A program made the translations under genes and the position numbers. Positions 1 through 5,741 of a stretch of DNA of 5,741 nucleotides are shown piece after piece; position 1 is the first letter of the stretch; every line of letters begins with the position of its first letter. Source of the stretch: Ornithinimicrobium sp. (lineage in GTDB: Bacteria > Actinomycetota > Actinomycetes > Actinomycetales > Dermatophilaceae); assembly GCA_030145965.1 (NCBI GenBank), contig JASKZT010000104.1, forward strand, positions 1 through 5,741, read 5' to 3'. The notes beneath the pieces are model-generated. The model was not told the DNA's origin, searched no databases, and saw only the letters and a program-made list of their open reading frames with translations.

Positions 1-1767
1 CTCGTGCTGCCCGTCCGGCGGACCACCGGGTCCGGGTCCCTCGGGCTGCGGCTCGGGCTGCCCGCCCTGGGGACCGCCCGGGCCGGTGACGACGGCCTCG
101 ACCTGGGTGTCGAGGGCGATCGCCTCGATGAGGGCCTGGCGGAGCGCCTCCTGGTGCTGGGTCCCGATGAAGTGGCGGATCCAGCTCTCGTCGGGCATCC
201 CCAGGAGCACGCGGCGCCCGTCGTAGTCGAGCAGGACGGCCATCTGCAGACCGCTCCACGTGCGGCGGCTGATGAGCCGGACCCGCTCGAGGACGTCCGG
301 CCACTGCCGTCGCAGGGCCGCGGTGTCGAGCGCGCCGGGGGCCCGGGGGGCCTCGGGTGCCGGGTCCGGTCCACCGTCGGGCCCGGTCGCCGGGTCCCTC
401 ACCTCCGGGGCGGGCTGCTCCCGGCCCGGAGACGGCTGGCGTCCAGGTGGCTCAGGGCCCCGCGCGGGCGGCCCGGCGGCCCCGGTGCTCGCCTCCGGCG
501 CGTGAGGGCGGGAGGGAGCAGGACGCTCAGGAGCCGCGGCCTGCCGCGGCGGGGACGTCGCGGCACGGGCCGGTGCGGCGGGGGGCGACCCTGGGTCGAC
601 CGAGGCGGCGAGCCGGCGCTCGATGCGGTCCAGGCGCGTGCCGTACCCCTCCTCCCCGGAGGCGGCCGGCAGGAGCAGTCGGGCCACGAGGAGCTCGAGC
701 ATGAGTCGGAAGGACACCGCACCGGTCATCTCGGACAGGCCGCGGCTGATGGTGTCGGCGGCACGGGAGAGGGCCTCGGGCCCCTGCACGCCCGCCTGGT
801 GGCGCATCCGCTCGACCTGGTCGGCCGGCAGCCCCGGCAGCAGCCCGCCCGCCGCGGCGCTGTCGCCGACGGCGGACAGGACGATGAGGTCGCGGTAGCG
901 CTCGAGCAGGTCCTCGACGAACCGGCGTGGGTCGTGGCCGGACTCCATCACCTTGTCGACCTGGGCGAAGACGGTCGCGGCGTCGCCGGCCGCGACCGCG
1001 TCGACGACGGCGTCGAGCAGCTCGACGTCGGTGAAGCCGAGCAGGGCGGCGGTCCGCTCGTAGGTGAGCCCCTCCTCCCCGGCGCCCGAGATGAGCTGGT
1101 CCAGCACGGACAGCGAGTCCCGGACGGACCCGCCGCCGGCGCGGGTGACGAAGGAGAGCACGCCCGGCTCCATGCCCACGCCCTCCTGCTCGCACAGCTG
1201 CTCCAGGTAGGAGGTCAGCCGCTGCGGCGGGACGAGGTGGAAGGGGTAGTGGTGGGTGCGCGAGCGGATGGTCGCCAGGACCTTCTCCGGCTCGGTCGTG
1301 GCGAAGATGAACTTGACGTGGGGCGGGGGCTCCTCGACGACCTTGAGCAGCGCGTTGAAGCCGTTGGGCGTCACCATGTGCGCCTCGTCGATGATGTAGA
1401 CCTTGAAGCGCGACTGGGCGGGCCCGAAGGCCGCCCGCTCACGCAGGTCGCGGGCGTCGTCGACGCCTCCGTGGCTCGCCGCGTCGATCTCGATGACGTC
1501 GACCGACCCCGCCCCGTCGCGGGCCAGGGCCACGCACGAGTCGCAGACCCCGCACGGGTCGGGGGTGGGTCCCTCCTCGCAGTTGAGGCAGCGGGCCAGG
1601 ATGCGCGCGCTCGTCGTCTTGCCGCAGCCGCGCGGGCCGGAGAAGAGGTAGGCGTGGTTGACCCGTCCGGAGCGCAGCGCCTGCATGAGCGGCTCGGTGA
1701 CGTGCTCCTGGCCGATGACGTCGGCGAAGGACTCGGGCCGGTAGCGGCGGTACAGCGCGGTGCTCAC
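1..1767 (-). CDS. dnaX: DNA polymerase III subunit gamma/tau (clamp loader ATPase), 3' end beyond window
   Basis: This is the ATPase subunit of the clamp loader, which loads the sliding clamp onto primed DNA and organises the replisome in the cytoplasm. The frame is open for 589 codons from the GTG at 1767 to the left edge without a stop. The protein begins STALYRRYRPESFADVIGQ, the standard DnaX opening. Visible motifs are Walker A GPRGCGKT (residues 44-51), a zinc module with Cys63, Cys72, Cys75 and Cys78, Walker B IIDEAH (125-130), sensor 1 ATTEP (156-160), the arginine-finger region RSRT (168-171) and sensor 2 GGSVRDSL (212-219). A lid and collar region extends to about residue 390. A Pro/Ala/Gly/Arg-rich linker (about 391-479) follows, then a folded-looking tau-side segment (480-561) and a Gly/Pro/Gln-rich tail. 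No A-rich slippery heptamer of the E. coli kind is visible, so one long product is likely. It lies 25 bp after helD. Confidence 0.97.
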   Translation of the reverse strand, partial: MSTALYRRYRPESFADVIGQEHVTEPLMQALRSGRVNHAYLFSGPRGCGKTTSARILARCLNCEEGPTPDPCGVCDSCVALARDGAGSVDVIEIDAASHGGVDDARDLRERAAFGPAQSRFKVYIIDEAHMVTPNGFNALLKVVEEPPPHVKFIFATTEPEKVLATIRSRTHHYPFHLVPPQRLTSYLEQLCEQEGVGMEPGVLSFVTRAGGGSVRDSLSVLDQLISGAGEEGLTYERTAALLGFTDVELLDAVVDAVAAGDAATVFAQVDKVMESGHDPRRFVEDLLERYRDLIVLSAVGDSAAAGGLLPGLPADQVERMRHQAGVQGPEALSRAADTISRGLSEMTGAVSFRLMLELLVARLLLPAASGEEGYGTRLDRIERRLAASVDPGSPPAAPARAATSPPRQAAAPERPAPSRPHAPEASTGAAGPPARGPEPPGRQPSPGREQPAPEVRDPATGPDGGPDPAPEAPRAPGALDTAALRRQWPDVLERVRLISRRTWSGLQMAVLLDYDGRRVLLGMPDESWIRHFIGTQHQEALRQALIEAIALDTQVEAVVTGPGGPQGGQPEPQPEGPGPGGPPDGQHE

Positions 1768-1773
1768 GGCTCG

Positions 1774-1779
1774 ACCCTA
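1774..1779 (-). promoter_or_regulatory. Probable -10 box (TAGGGT) for leaderless dnaX transcription
   Basis: On the minus strand TAGGGT lies in the 25-bp gap after the helD stop codon and ends 6 nt before the dnaX GTG. It fits the actinobacterial TANNNT -10 pattern. That spacing would start the transcript at or next to the G of the start codon, which is the leaderless arrangement common in actinobacteria. No convincing -35 hexamer is present 17-18 bp upstream. The AGGG within it could alternatively act as a weak Shine-Dalgarno sequence on a message read through from helD, and both uses are possible. Confidence 0.5.
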
Positions 1780-1792
1780 GCCGCCGCGTCCC

Positions 1793-4060
1793 TCACCCCT
1801 GACCACCGTGCACAGGGCGCAGCACCGTCATCCGGTGCGCCGCCCTCGTCAGCACGACGTAGAGCGCCCGCACGCCGCCGGCCGACTCCTCGACGATCCC
1901 GTCCGGGTCGACGACGAGGGTGGCGTCGTACTCCAGGCCCTTGGTCGACAGGGGGTCCACGACGACGGCCCGCCCGTCGGTGCCGTCGAGGTGCTGCAGG
2001 GCGTCGCGCCACCGCTGCGGCGTGATGACCGCGACCGAGCCGTCCACCTGGCCGAGCACCTCCTCCAGCGCCTCCCGGGCCGCCTCGACGAAGCCCTCCG
2101 GGAAGGCCTGCGCCTCCACCGGGTGGTGCCCCGTCTCGCGGACGGCCTGCGGGATGTCCGCGTCCGGCACGTGCTCGCGGATGACCCGCGCCGCGTGGTC
2201 GAAGATCTCCCGCGCGTTGCGGTAGTTGGTGTCCATGTGGAAGCTGCGTCGCTGGTTGCTGCCGAAGGCCTCCTCGCGCGCCCGGGCCGCCTCCTCCAGG
2301 TCGTCCCAGGACGCCTGCGCCAGGTCGCCGACCACGGTCCAGGACGCCCAGCGGCCGCGGCGGCCCAGCATGCGCCACTGCATCGGGGAGAGGTCCTGCG
2401 CCTCGTCGACGAGCACGTGCGCGTACTCCTCCGCCGACCCGACCCTGCCCGAGAGCAGACGGGTGCGCGGGTCGCGGGAGATCCGCTCGGAGGCGGAGGG
2501 GTCGACGGCGACGCCGACCGGCTGGTCGTCGTCGTCGGCCGCGCCCACCGGGCGCGCGGGCGCGGACCGGTCGCTCCCGACGCGCAGCGCCGCGACGCCG
2601 TACTGCGAGGCGTCGTCGAGCTCCTCGATCTCGAAGAAGCCGCGCTCCTCGGCCGGCAGGTCGACGATGGGCCCCAGGCGGGCGTGCAGGTCGTCCACGA
2701 GGGCCGCGTCGGCCACGGTCCACGTGCCCTCCTCGAGGGCGCGGCGGTAGGACGCGGCGAGCAGTCCGGCGTCCTCTCGCGAGACGACGCCCAGGCGCCG
2801 CACGAGCTCCTCGTCGGCGAGCCAGAGCAGCATCTCGCGCGGGTCGACCGGGCGCCACCACTCGCGGACGAACGCCTCGACGTCGTCGGAGTCGGCGAAG
2901 CGGTCGACGAACTCGGCACGCTCGCCCTGGTCCACCTGCTCCCACGCCAGCGACGCCAGGGCCTCGACGGCGGCGTCGTAGGAGGTGTTGCGGTGGTGGT
3001 GGCGCAGCACCTGCGAGCGCGCGCGGCGCAGGTGCTGCTCGGTCAGCCGGATCGCCTGGCCGGCGACGAACACCCGCAGCTGGGTGGGGGCGCCGGGCAG
3101 GGCCTCCCGCGAGAGCCGGGAGAGCAGCTGGCGGATGCGCAGGGAGCCCTTGACCGCGGCCGTCGCCGGCGGGTCGAGCCGGGTGGCGGTCATCCCGGCG
3201 ACGACGTCGCCGAGGCTGCGCAGCACCACGCTCTCCTCGCCCAGGGAGGGCAGGACGCGCTCGATGTAGGCGGTGTAGGCGGCCGACGGGCCGACGACGA
3301 GGACGCCGCCGCCCTCGTAGCGGCGCCGGTCGGAGTAGAGGAGGTAGGCGGCGCGGTGCAGCGCCACGACGGTCTTGCCGGTGCCGGGGCCCCCGGTGAT
3401 CTCCGTGACGCCCCGGGCGGGGGCGCGGATGGCCTCGTCCTGGTGGCGCTGGATGGTGGCGACGATGTCGCGCATGCGGGCGCCGCGGCTGCGGGTGAGC
3501 GCGGCCATCAGCGCCCCGTCGCCGACGACGACGATGTCCTCCGGGGGGTCGGCGACCATGAGGTCGTCCTCGACGCCCACGACGGCCTCGCCGCTGCACC
3601 GCAGCACCCGGCGCCGGATGACGCCCTGGGGGTCGACCGGCGTGGCCTGGTAGAACGGCGCGGCCGCCGGGGCGCGCCAGTCGATGACGAGCGGCTCGTA
3701 GTCGTCGTCCCGCACCCCGAGGCGGCCGACGTAGCGGACCTCGCGCGCGTCGGGGTCCGCCTCGTCCCGCCCGTGGGTGAGGTCGAGCCGGCCGAAGACG
3801 AGGCCCTCGTGCTGGTGCTCCAGGGAGGCCCGCCGCTTGCTCGCGGAGTAGACGAGCGCATCGCGCTCGAAGAGCCCGGTCATCTCCTCCTCCCGGGGGT
3901 CGCCCGTGCCGCGCCGGTCGGTCTGGCCTCGGGCCATCCCCTCGGCGTGCACGAGCTCGGCCCGCTGCGCGGCCTTGCCGAGCTCGGCGTACACCCTGTC
4001 GACGTGCGCCTGCTCGACGGCGAGCTCGGCCGCGACGAGGTCGTTGGTCGTGGTGCTCAC
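1793..4060 (-). CDS. helD: HelD-type RNA polymerase recycling helicase-like ATPase (UvrD/Rep superfamily 1)
   Basis: Proteins of this family bind RNA polymerase, pry open its DNA and active-site channels and release stalled complexes using ATP; actinobacterial members can also protect against rifamycins. The protein is 755 residues, normal for the family. An N-terminal helical segment (about 5-85) is followed by the HelD signature region GLVFGRLDL (86-94), YVGRLGV (110-116) and DYEPLVIDWRAP (120-131). A Q-like motif IQRHQ (203-207) precedes Walker A GGPGTGKT (223-230). Motif Ia begins at VVGPSAAYTAYI (255-266), DEAQ is at 552-555, VVGDLAQA at 576-583, NYRN at 612-615, STKGLEYDA at 705-713 and the motif VI region VLTRAAHR at 736-743. 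An acidic run (ADDDDQ, 508-513) sits between Walker A and DEAQ. The GTG at 4060 is chosen over an in-frame ATG at 4132 because it has a good ribosome site and opens STTTNDLVAAEL. Expression as HelD rather than another UvrD-like helicase is well supported; rifamycin protection is inference. Confidence 0.93.
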   Translation of the reverse strand: MSTTTNDLVAAELAVEQAHVDRVYAELGKAAQRAELVHAEGMARGQTDRRGTGDPREEEMTGLFERDALVYSASKRRASLEHQHEGLVFGRLDLTHGRDEADPDAREVRYVGRLGVRDDDYEPLVIDWRAPAAAPFYQATPVDPQGVIRRRVLRCSGEAVVGVEDDLMVADPPEDIVVVGDGALMAALTRSRGARMRDIVATIQRHQDEAIRAPARGVTEITGGPGTGKTVVALHRAAYLLYSDRRRYEGGGVLVVGPSAAYTAYIERVLPSLGEESVVLRSLGDVVAGMTATRLDPPATAAVKGSLRIRQLLSRLSREALPGAPTQLRVFVAGQAIRLTEQHLRRARSQVLRHHHRNTSYDAAVEALASLAWEQVDQGERAEFVDRFADSDDVEAFVREWWRPVDPREMLLWLADEELVRRLGVVSREDAGLLAASYRRALEEGTWTVADAALVDDLHARLGPIVDLPAEERGFFEIEELDDASQYGVAALRVGSDRSAPARPVGAADDDDQPVGVAVDPSASERISRDPRTRLLSGRVGSAEEYAHVLVDEAQDLSPMQWRMLGRRGRWASWTVVGDLAQASWDDLEEAARAREEAFGSNQRRSFHMDTNYRNAREIFDHAARVIREHVPDADIPQAVRETGHHPVEAQAFPEGFVEAAREALEEVLGQVDGSVAVITPQRWRDALQHLDGTDGRAVVVDPLSTKGLEYDATLVVDPDGIVEESAGGVRALYVVLTRAAHRMTVLRPVHGGQG

Positions 4061-4067
4061 TCGCACA

Positions 4068-4073
4068 CCCTTC
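4068..4073 (-). promoter_or_regulatory. Shine-Dalgarno site deciding the helD start
   Basis: GAAGGG on the minus strand lies 7 nt before the GTG at 4060. It is the clearest ribosome binding site in the window. It favours this start over the in-frame ATG at 4132, which would add 24 Arg- and Gly-rich residues and overlaps a likely -10 box. Confidence 0.7.
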
Positions 4074-4130
4074 GTCCGGCGTCGTCCTGGGCGCCCGGCG
4101 CGGTCGTCCACCACCCCTGGCAAAGACCTC

Positions 4131-4136
4131 ACTCTA
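4131..4136 (-). promoter_or_regulatory. Possible -10 box (TAGAGT) for helD
   Basis: TAGAGT on the minus strand, in the 88-bp gap after the regulator gene, fits the TANNNT pattern and is the best -10 candidate there. Initiation about 7 nt downstream would give a leader of roughly 60 nt that includes the GAAGGG ribosome site. The -35 region is unconvincing. No long inverted repeat resembling the rifamycin-associated element known from some actinobacterial helR genes is visible in the gap. Confidence 0.3.
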
Positions 4137-4148
4137 TCCGCTCCGGCG

Positions 4149-5195
4149 TCAGATCCAGCCGCGCCGGGTGGCCTGCACCCCCGCCTGGAAGCGGGTGGCC
4201 GCCCCGAGGCGGTCCATGAGGTGGCGCACCCGCCGCTCGACGGTCCGCACCGAGACCCCCGTCTGCCGGGCGATGGCCTGGTCGCTCGCGCCCGTCGCGA
4301 GCAGGGCGAGGACGCCCTGCTCGCGCTCGGCGAGCGGGAGGGCCTCGGCCGTGCGCGGGGCCTCCAGCAGCCCCGGCCAGTAGGGCGTGGCCAGCGTCCA
4401 CATCGCCTCGAAGAGCCTGACGACGGCGTGGACCGGCGTGGCCATGCGCAGCTCGAAGGACCCCTCCCCCTCGGCGTCCAGGCCGGTGAGGTCCACGATC
4501 GCGACCGCGTCGGAGACGAGGATCGAGAACGGGATGCCGTTGCCGAAGGTGACCGGGTTGCCCTCCGAGCGCATCCGCTGCACGAAGGACATGGCGGCCA
4601 GGTCGTCGAGGAGGGACGTGTCCATCGCCAGCCGCCGGTCGACCCCGTCCCGGACAGCCAGGTCGTGCGGGCTCGTCTGCACCCCGGCGAGCAGCTGCGC
4701 GGCGGCCGCGGACCCGTCCACGGCCCACCACAGGCGGCGCGTGGCGGTGGTGTGCAGGGAGGCGATGCGCGCGGCGACCTCGTCGGCGCCGGCGAGCAGC
4801 TCGATCGAGGTCGGCGTGTGCGCCGGCTGGTCGCCCAGGGCGTGTCGCCAGAGGGTGTCGATCTCCACCGCCGTCATGCGCGTCGTCTCCAGGCGGCGCT
4901 CCATGGTGTCGATGAACCTCGGCAGCGCGTCGCGCGGCGGCACGACCTGCCACACGTCCGGGTCGTCGGTCCCGACGAGGAGACCCCGCGCCACCAGCTC
5001 CCTCGTCGCGACGGTGATGGCCTCGTCGTCGAGGTCGGCGGTGCGCAGGCCCGGCCGCGTCGGGGTGCCCAGCCGGATGGCCGTGACGTAGACCGAGGAG
5101 ACGAAGTCCTCGTAGGCCGTGCCGTAGGTGTCGAGCCTCGACTCGCGCCAGCCCCTGCTCTTGGTCACGCGACCATGATGGCGGATCTCCGTCAT
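4149..5195 (-). CDS. Orphan LuxR-type transcriptional regulator with TrmB-like N-terminal and sensor regions
   Basis: The product is a 348-residue cytoplasmic DNA-binding regulator of unknown target. Residues 286-348 form a LuxR/NarL-type helix-turn-helix: LPLAEREQGVLALLATG, then SDQAIARQTGVS and the recognition helix SVRTVERRVRHLMDRLG (315-331), ending in RRGWI. Residues about 30-85 (YEDFVSSVYVTAIRLG, DDEAITVATRELVARGLLVG) look like a winged-helix region. They are followed by a charged helical stretch (90-115) and a mixed alpha/beta region (about 150-275) that resembles TrmB-family effector regions. There is no phosphoacceptor receiver domain and no adjacent kinase, so it is not an ordinary two-component regulator. 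The start is uncertain: ATG 5195 has only a weak GGGA nine nt upstream, and GTG at 5168 (residue 10) is possible. The ligand and regulon cannot be told from the sequence; the divergent intergenic region is a plausible target. Confidence 0.85.
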   Translation of the reverse strand: MTEIRHHGRVTKSRGWRESRLDTYGTAYEDFVSSVYVTAIRLGTPTRPGLRTADLDDEAITVATRELVARGLLVGTDDPDVWQVVPPRDALPRFIDTMERRLETTRMTAVEIDTLWRHALGDQPAHTPTSIELLAGADEVAARIASLHTTATRRLWWAVDGSAAAAQLLAGVQTSPHDLAVRDGVDRRLAMDTSLLDDLAAMSFVQRMRSEGNPVTFGNGIPFSILVSDAVAIVDLTGLDAEGEGSFELRMATPVHAVVRLFEAMWTLATPYWPGLLEAPRTAEALPLAEREQGVLALLATGASDQAIARQTGVSVRTVERRVRHLMDRLGAATRFQAGVQATRRGWI

Positions 5196-5220
5196 TGTCG
5201 CGATCCCGTCACCCCCGACG

Positions 5221-5244
5221 TGACATTGACGAACCGGTATGTCA
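5221..5244. repeat. 6-bp inverted repeat TGACAT-N12-ATGTCA
   Basis: TGACAT at 5221-5226 and its exact reverse complement ATGTCA at 5239-5244 flank 12 bp and lie 26 bp upstream of the regulator's ATG. A 6-bp pair is weak evidence alone and could be chance. It is listed because it interleaves with the stronger ACCGGT palindrome pair in the same region. Confidence 0.35.
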
Positions 5245-5261
5245 GTCTGGACCTACCGGTT
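5232..5261. promoter_or_regulatory. Candidate operator: AACCGGTA-N14-TACCGGTT inverted repeat
   Basis: Two perfect 8-bp arms (5232-5239 and 5254-5261) surround 14 bp in the region upstream of the LuxR-type gene. Each arm contains ACCGGT, itself a palindrome, and the two copies are 22 bp apart, about two turns of the helix, so proteins bound at both would lie on the same face. This is what an operator for a dimer or pair of dimers would look like. The most economical binder is the adjacent regulator, acting on its own promoter; that assignment is inference. Confidence 0.45.
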
Positions 5262-5331
5262 TCGGCCGGCGCAGGGATCGTGCGAGTCGTCGGGCATGCC
5301 CCCCATCAACCCGACAGACCCTGCCCTGTGA
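5239..5331 (+). CDS. Possible small open reading frame, 30 residues, function unknown
   Basis: A frame from ATG 5239 to TGA 5329-5331 encodes a 30-residue peptide that begins MSVWTYRFRP and ends GMPPINPTDPAL, with one cysteine near the middle. It has no membrane segment or recognised motif. Twenty-five of 30 codons end in G or C, compared with 16 of 30 beginning and 19 of 30 centred on G or C; that is mildly gene-like but lower in first-position GC than typical genes of such organisms. There is no Shine-Dalgarno sequence and no clear promoter. A strong hairpin starts at the base after the stop codon, which is how a short gene with its own terminator would look. It overlaps the ACCGGT repeats and diverges from the regulator gene. 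It may equally be chance. Confidence 0.25.
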   Translation: MSVWTYRFRPAQGSCESSGMPPINPTDPAL

Positions 5332-5377
5332 TGTGGCCCTCCTGGGAGTTACCCCCCTGCCTTCCAGGAGGGCCACA
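5332..5377 (+). terminator. Strong hairpin, possible intrinsic terminator between regulator and purD
   Basis: TGTGGCCCTCCTGG (5332-5345) pairs perfectly with CCAGGAGGGCCACA (5364-5377), giving 14 pairs. Three inner pairs extend it (G-U 5346/5363, A-U 5347/5362, G-C 5348/5361), leaving a 12-nt loop containing a C run. On the plus strand it is followed only by CTTAT and on the minus strand by TCACAGG, so neither side has a proper U tract; the plus side is slightly better. Actinobacterial terminators often lack U tracts. A terminator is not expected between divergent genes unless a further transcript exists or the hairpin insulates the two promoters. The structure is certain; the function is inferred. 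Confidence 0.5.
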
Positions 5378-5446
5378 CTTATGCCCTCGTCCGCCCCCGG
5401 CGCCCACGCCTCGGGAGGACGTCGCAGGGCACCCAGGCACCGCCGG

Positions 5447-5452
5447 TAGGCT
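5447..5452 (+). promoter_or_regulatory. Probable -10 box (TAGGCT) for leaderless purD transcription
   Basis: TAGGCT ends 8 nt before the purD GTG and matches the TANNNT pattern. Initiation at or beside the G of GTG would give a leaderless message, which agrees with the lack of any Shine-Dalgarno sequence in the bases just before the start. No good -35 hexamer is seen 17-18 bp upstream. Confidence 0.55.
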
Positions 5453-5460
5453 CGTCCGGC

Positions 5461-5741
5461 GTGAAGGTCCTCCTCCTCGGCTCCGGAGCACGTGAGCACG
5501 CCCTGGCCCGTTCGCTGGCCGCAGACCCCGACGTCGAGGAGCTCCTCGCCCTCCCGGGTAACCCGGGGGTCCGCGCCCTCGCCCGCTGCCTGCCGGGCGA
5601 CCCCTCCGACGTCGACGCCGTCGTGGCTCTCGCGCGGCGCGAGGCGGTCGACCTCGTCGTCGTCGGCCCCGAGGCCCCGCTCGTCGCGGGGGTCGCCGAC
5701 GCCCTCCGCACCGCCGGCGTGCCCTGCTTCGGACCCACCGC
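5461..5741 (+). CDS. purD: Phosphoribosylamine-glycine ligase (GAR synthetase), N-terminal part only
   Basis: The enzyme joins glycine to 5-phosphoribosylamine using ATP, the second step of de novo purine synthesis, in the cytoplasm. Ninety-three codons are present before the right edge cuts the gene; the full enzyme is usually about 420 residues, so the ATP-grasp domain is outside the window. The N-terminal Rossmann-like domain is clear: [16 protein letters not shown] (1-16), the PGNPG loop (32-36), [19 protein letters not shown] (64-82) and the VPCFGPT end (87-93). The GTG at 5461 is the start because family members begin with Lys-Val directly before this glycine motif. It is transcribed away from the LuxR-type gene, with 265 bp between them. 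No PurR-type or riboswitch element is recognisable upstream. Confidence 0.96.
   Translation, partial: MKVLLLGSGAREHALARSLAADPDVEELLALPGNPGVRALARCLPGDPSDVDAVVALARREAVDLVVVGPEAPLVAGVADALRTAGVPCFGPT

Noticed and set aside
1764..3599. Minus-strand 611-codon frame inside helD and a 222-codon one inside dnaX (527-1195).
   Set aside because: Both are alternative frames of clearly identified genes and are dominated by Arg, Gly and Ala runs.
4071..4109. Three TCGTCC copies in the helD upstream gap (4072-4077, 4082-4087, 4104-4109), and an 11-mer TCGTCCGGCGT shared with the purD start region (4072-4082 and 5452-5462).
   Set aside because: Short GC-rich words recur by chance in such DNA, the flanks differ and one shared copy overlaps the purD start codon; not enough to call a regulatory repeat.
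4061..4148. Search for a terminator after the regulator gene and for a rifamycin-associated element before helD.
   Set aside because: Only a 5-bp GCGCC/GGCGC pair with a one-base gap is present, too tight to form a hairpin, and no long palindrome of the rifamycin-element kind is visible.
4..4219. Very long plus-strand open frames (4-2025 and 1808-4219) opposite dnaX and helD.
   Set aside because: Their translations are low-complexity Arg/Gly/Ala/Val-rich strings with no domains, exactly antisense to well-identified genes. Such open antisense frames are normal in very GC-rich coding DNA.
4129..4953. Minus-strand 274-codon frame overlapping the LuxR-type gene.
   Set aside because: The overlapping 348-residue frame has a clear helix-turn-helix and sensible composition, while this one is an Arg/Ala/Gly-rich shadow.
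5255..5306. Minus-strand mini frame (ATG 5306 or 5297 to TAG at 5253-5255) that might be a leader peptide of the regulator.
   Set aside because: It is only 14 to 17 codons, has no attenuator structure between it and the regulator start, and rests on a purine run that may be chance.
3906..5495. Plus-strand open frame of 529 codons spanning the regulator gene and the intergenic region.
   Set aside because: It runs antisense to the LuxR-type gene, has no recognisable domain and continues across the intergenic region into the start of purD in another frame; it is a GC shadow.

Overview
The window is very GC-rich, and its genes use GTG starts and codons ending mostly in G or C. Together with the kinds of proteins encoded, this points to a high-GC actinobacterium. 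The order Micrococcales is plausible, but that is an inference from style and gene content and no marker proves it. Nothing suggests a plasmid, phage or insertion sequence; this is chromosomal housekeeping DNA with one small, less ordinary intergenic region.

Three genes run leftward on the minus strand. From right to left they are an orphan LuxR-type regulator (5195 to 4149), a HelD-type superfamily 1 helicase-like protein that recycles RNA polymerase (4060 to 1793), and dnaX, the gamma/tau subunit of DNA polymerase III (1767 to the left edge, incomplete). One gene runs rightward: purD, the GAR synthetase of purine synthesis (5461 to the right edge, incomplete). Coding is dense: 25 bp separate helD from dnaX and 88 bp separate the regulator from helD.

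The only sizeable non-coding stretch is the 265 bp between the divergent regulator and purD (5196-5460). It holds a perfect 8-bp inverted repeat (AACCGGTA/TACCGGTT) interleaved with a 6-bp one (TGACAT/ATGTCA). It also holds a possible 30-codon open frame on the plus strand, a strong 14-bp perfect hairpin that starts right after that frame's stop codon, and a TAGGCT -10 box placed for leaderless transcription of purD. The same leaderless layout, with TAGGGT, is seen at dnaX. By contrast helD has a clear Shine-Dalgarno sequence.

The genes do not form one pathway. HelD (transcription recycling) and DnaX (replication clamp loading) are co-oriented and may be partly co-transcribed, although dnaX appears to have its own promoter. 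I found no clearly new biological system. The best candidates for something undescribed are the small open frame with its hairpin and the interleaved palindromes beside the orphan regulator.
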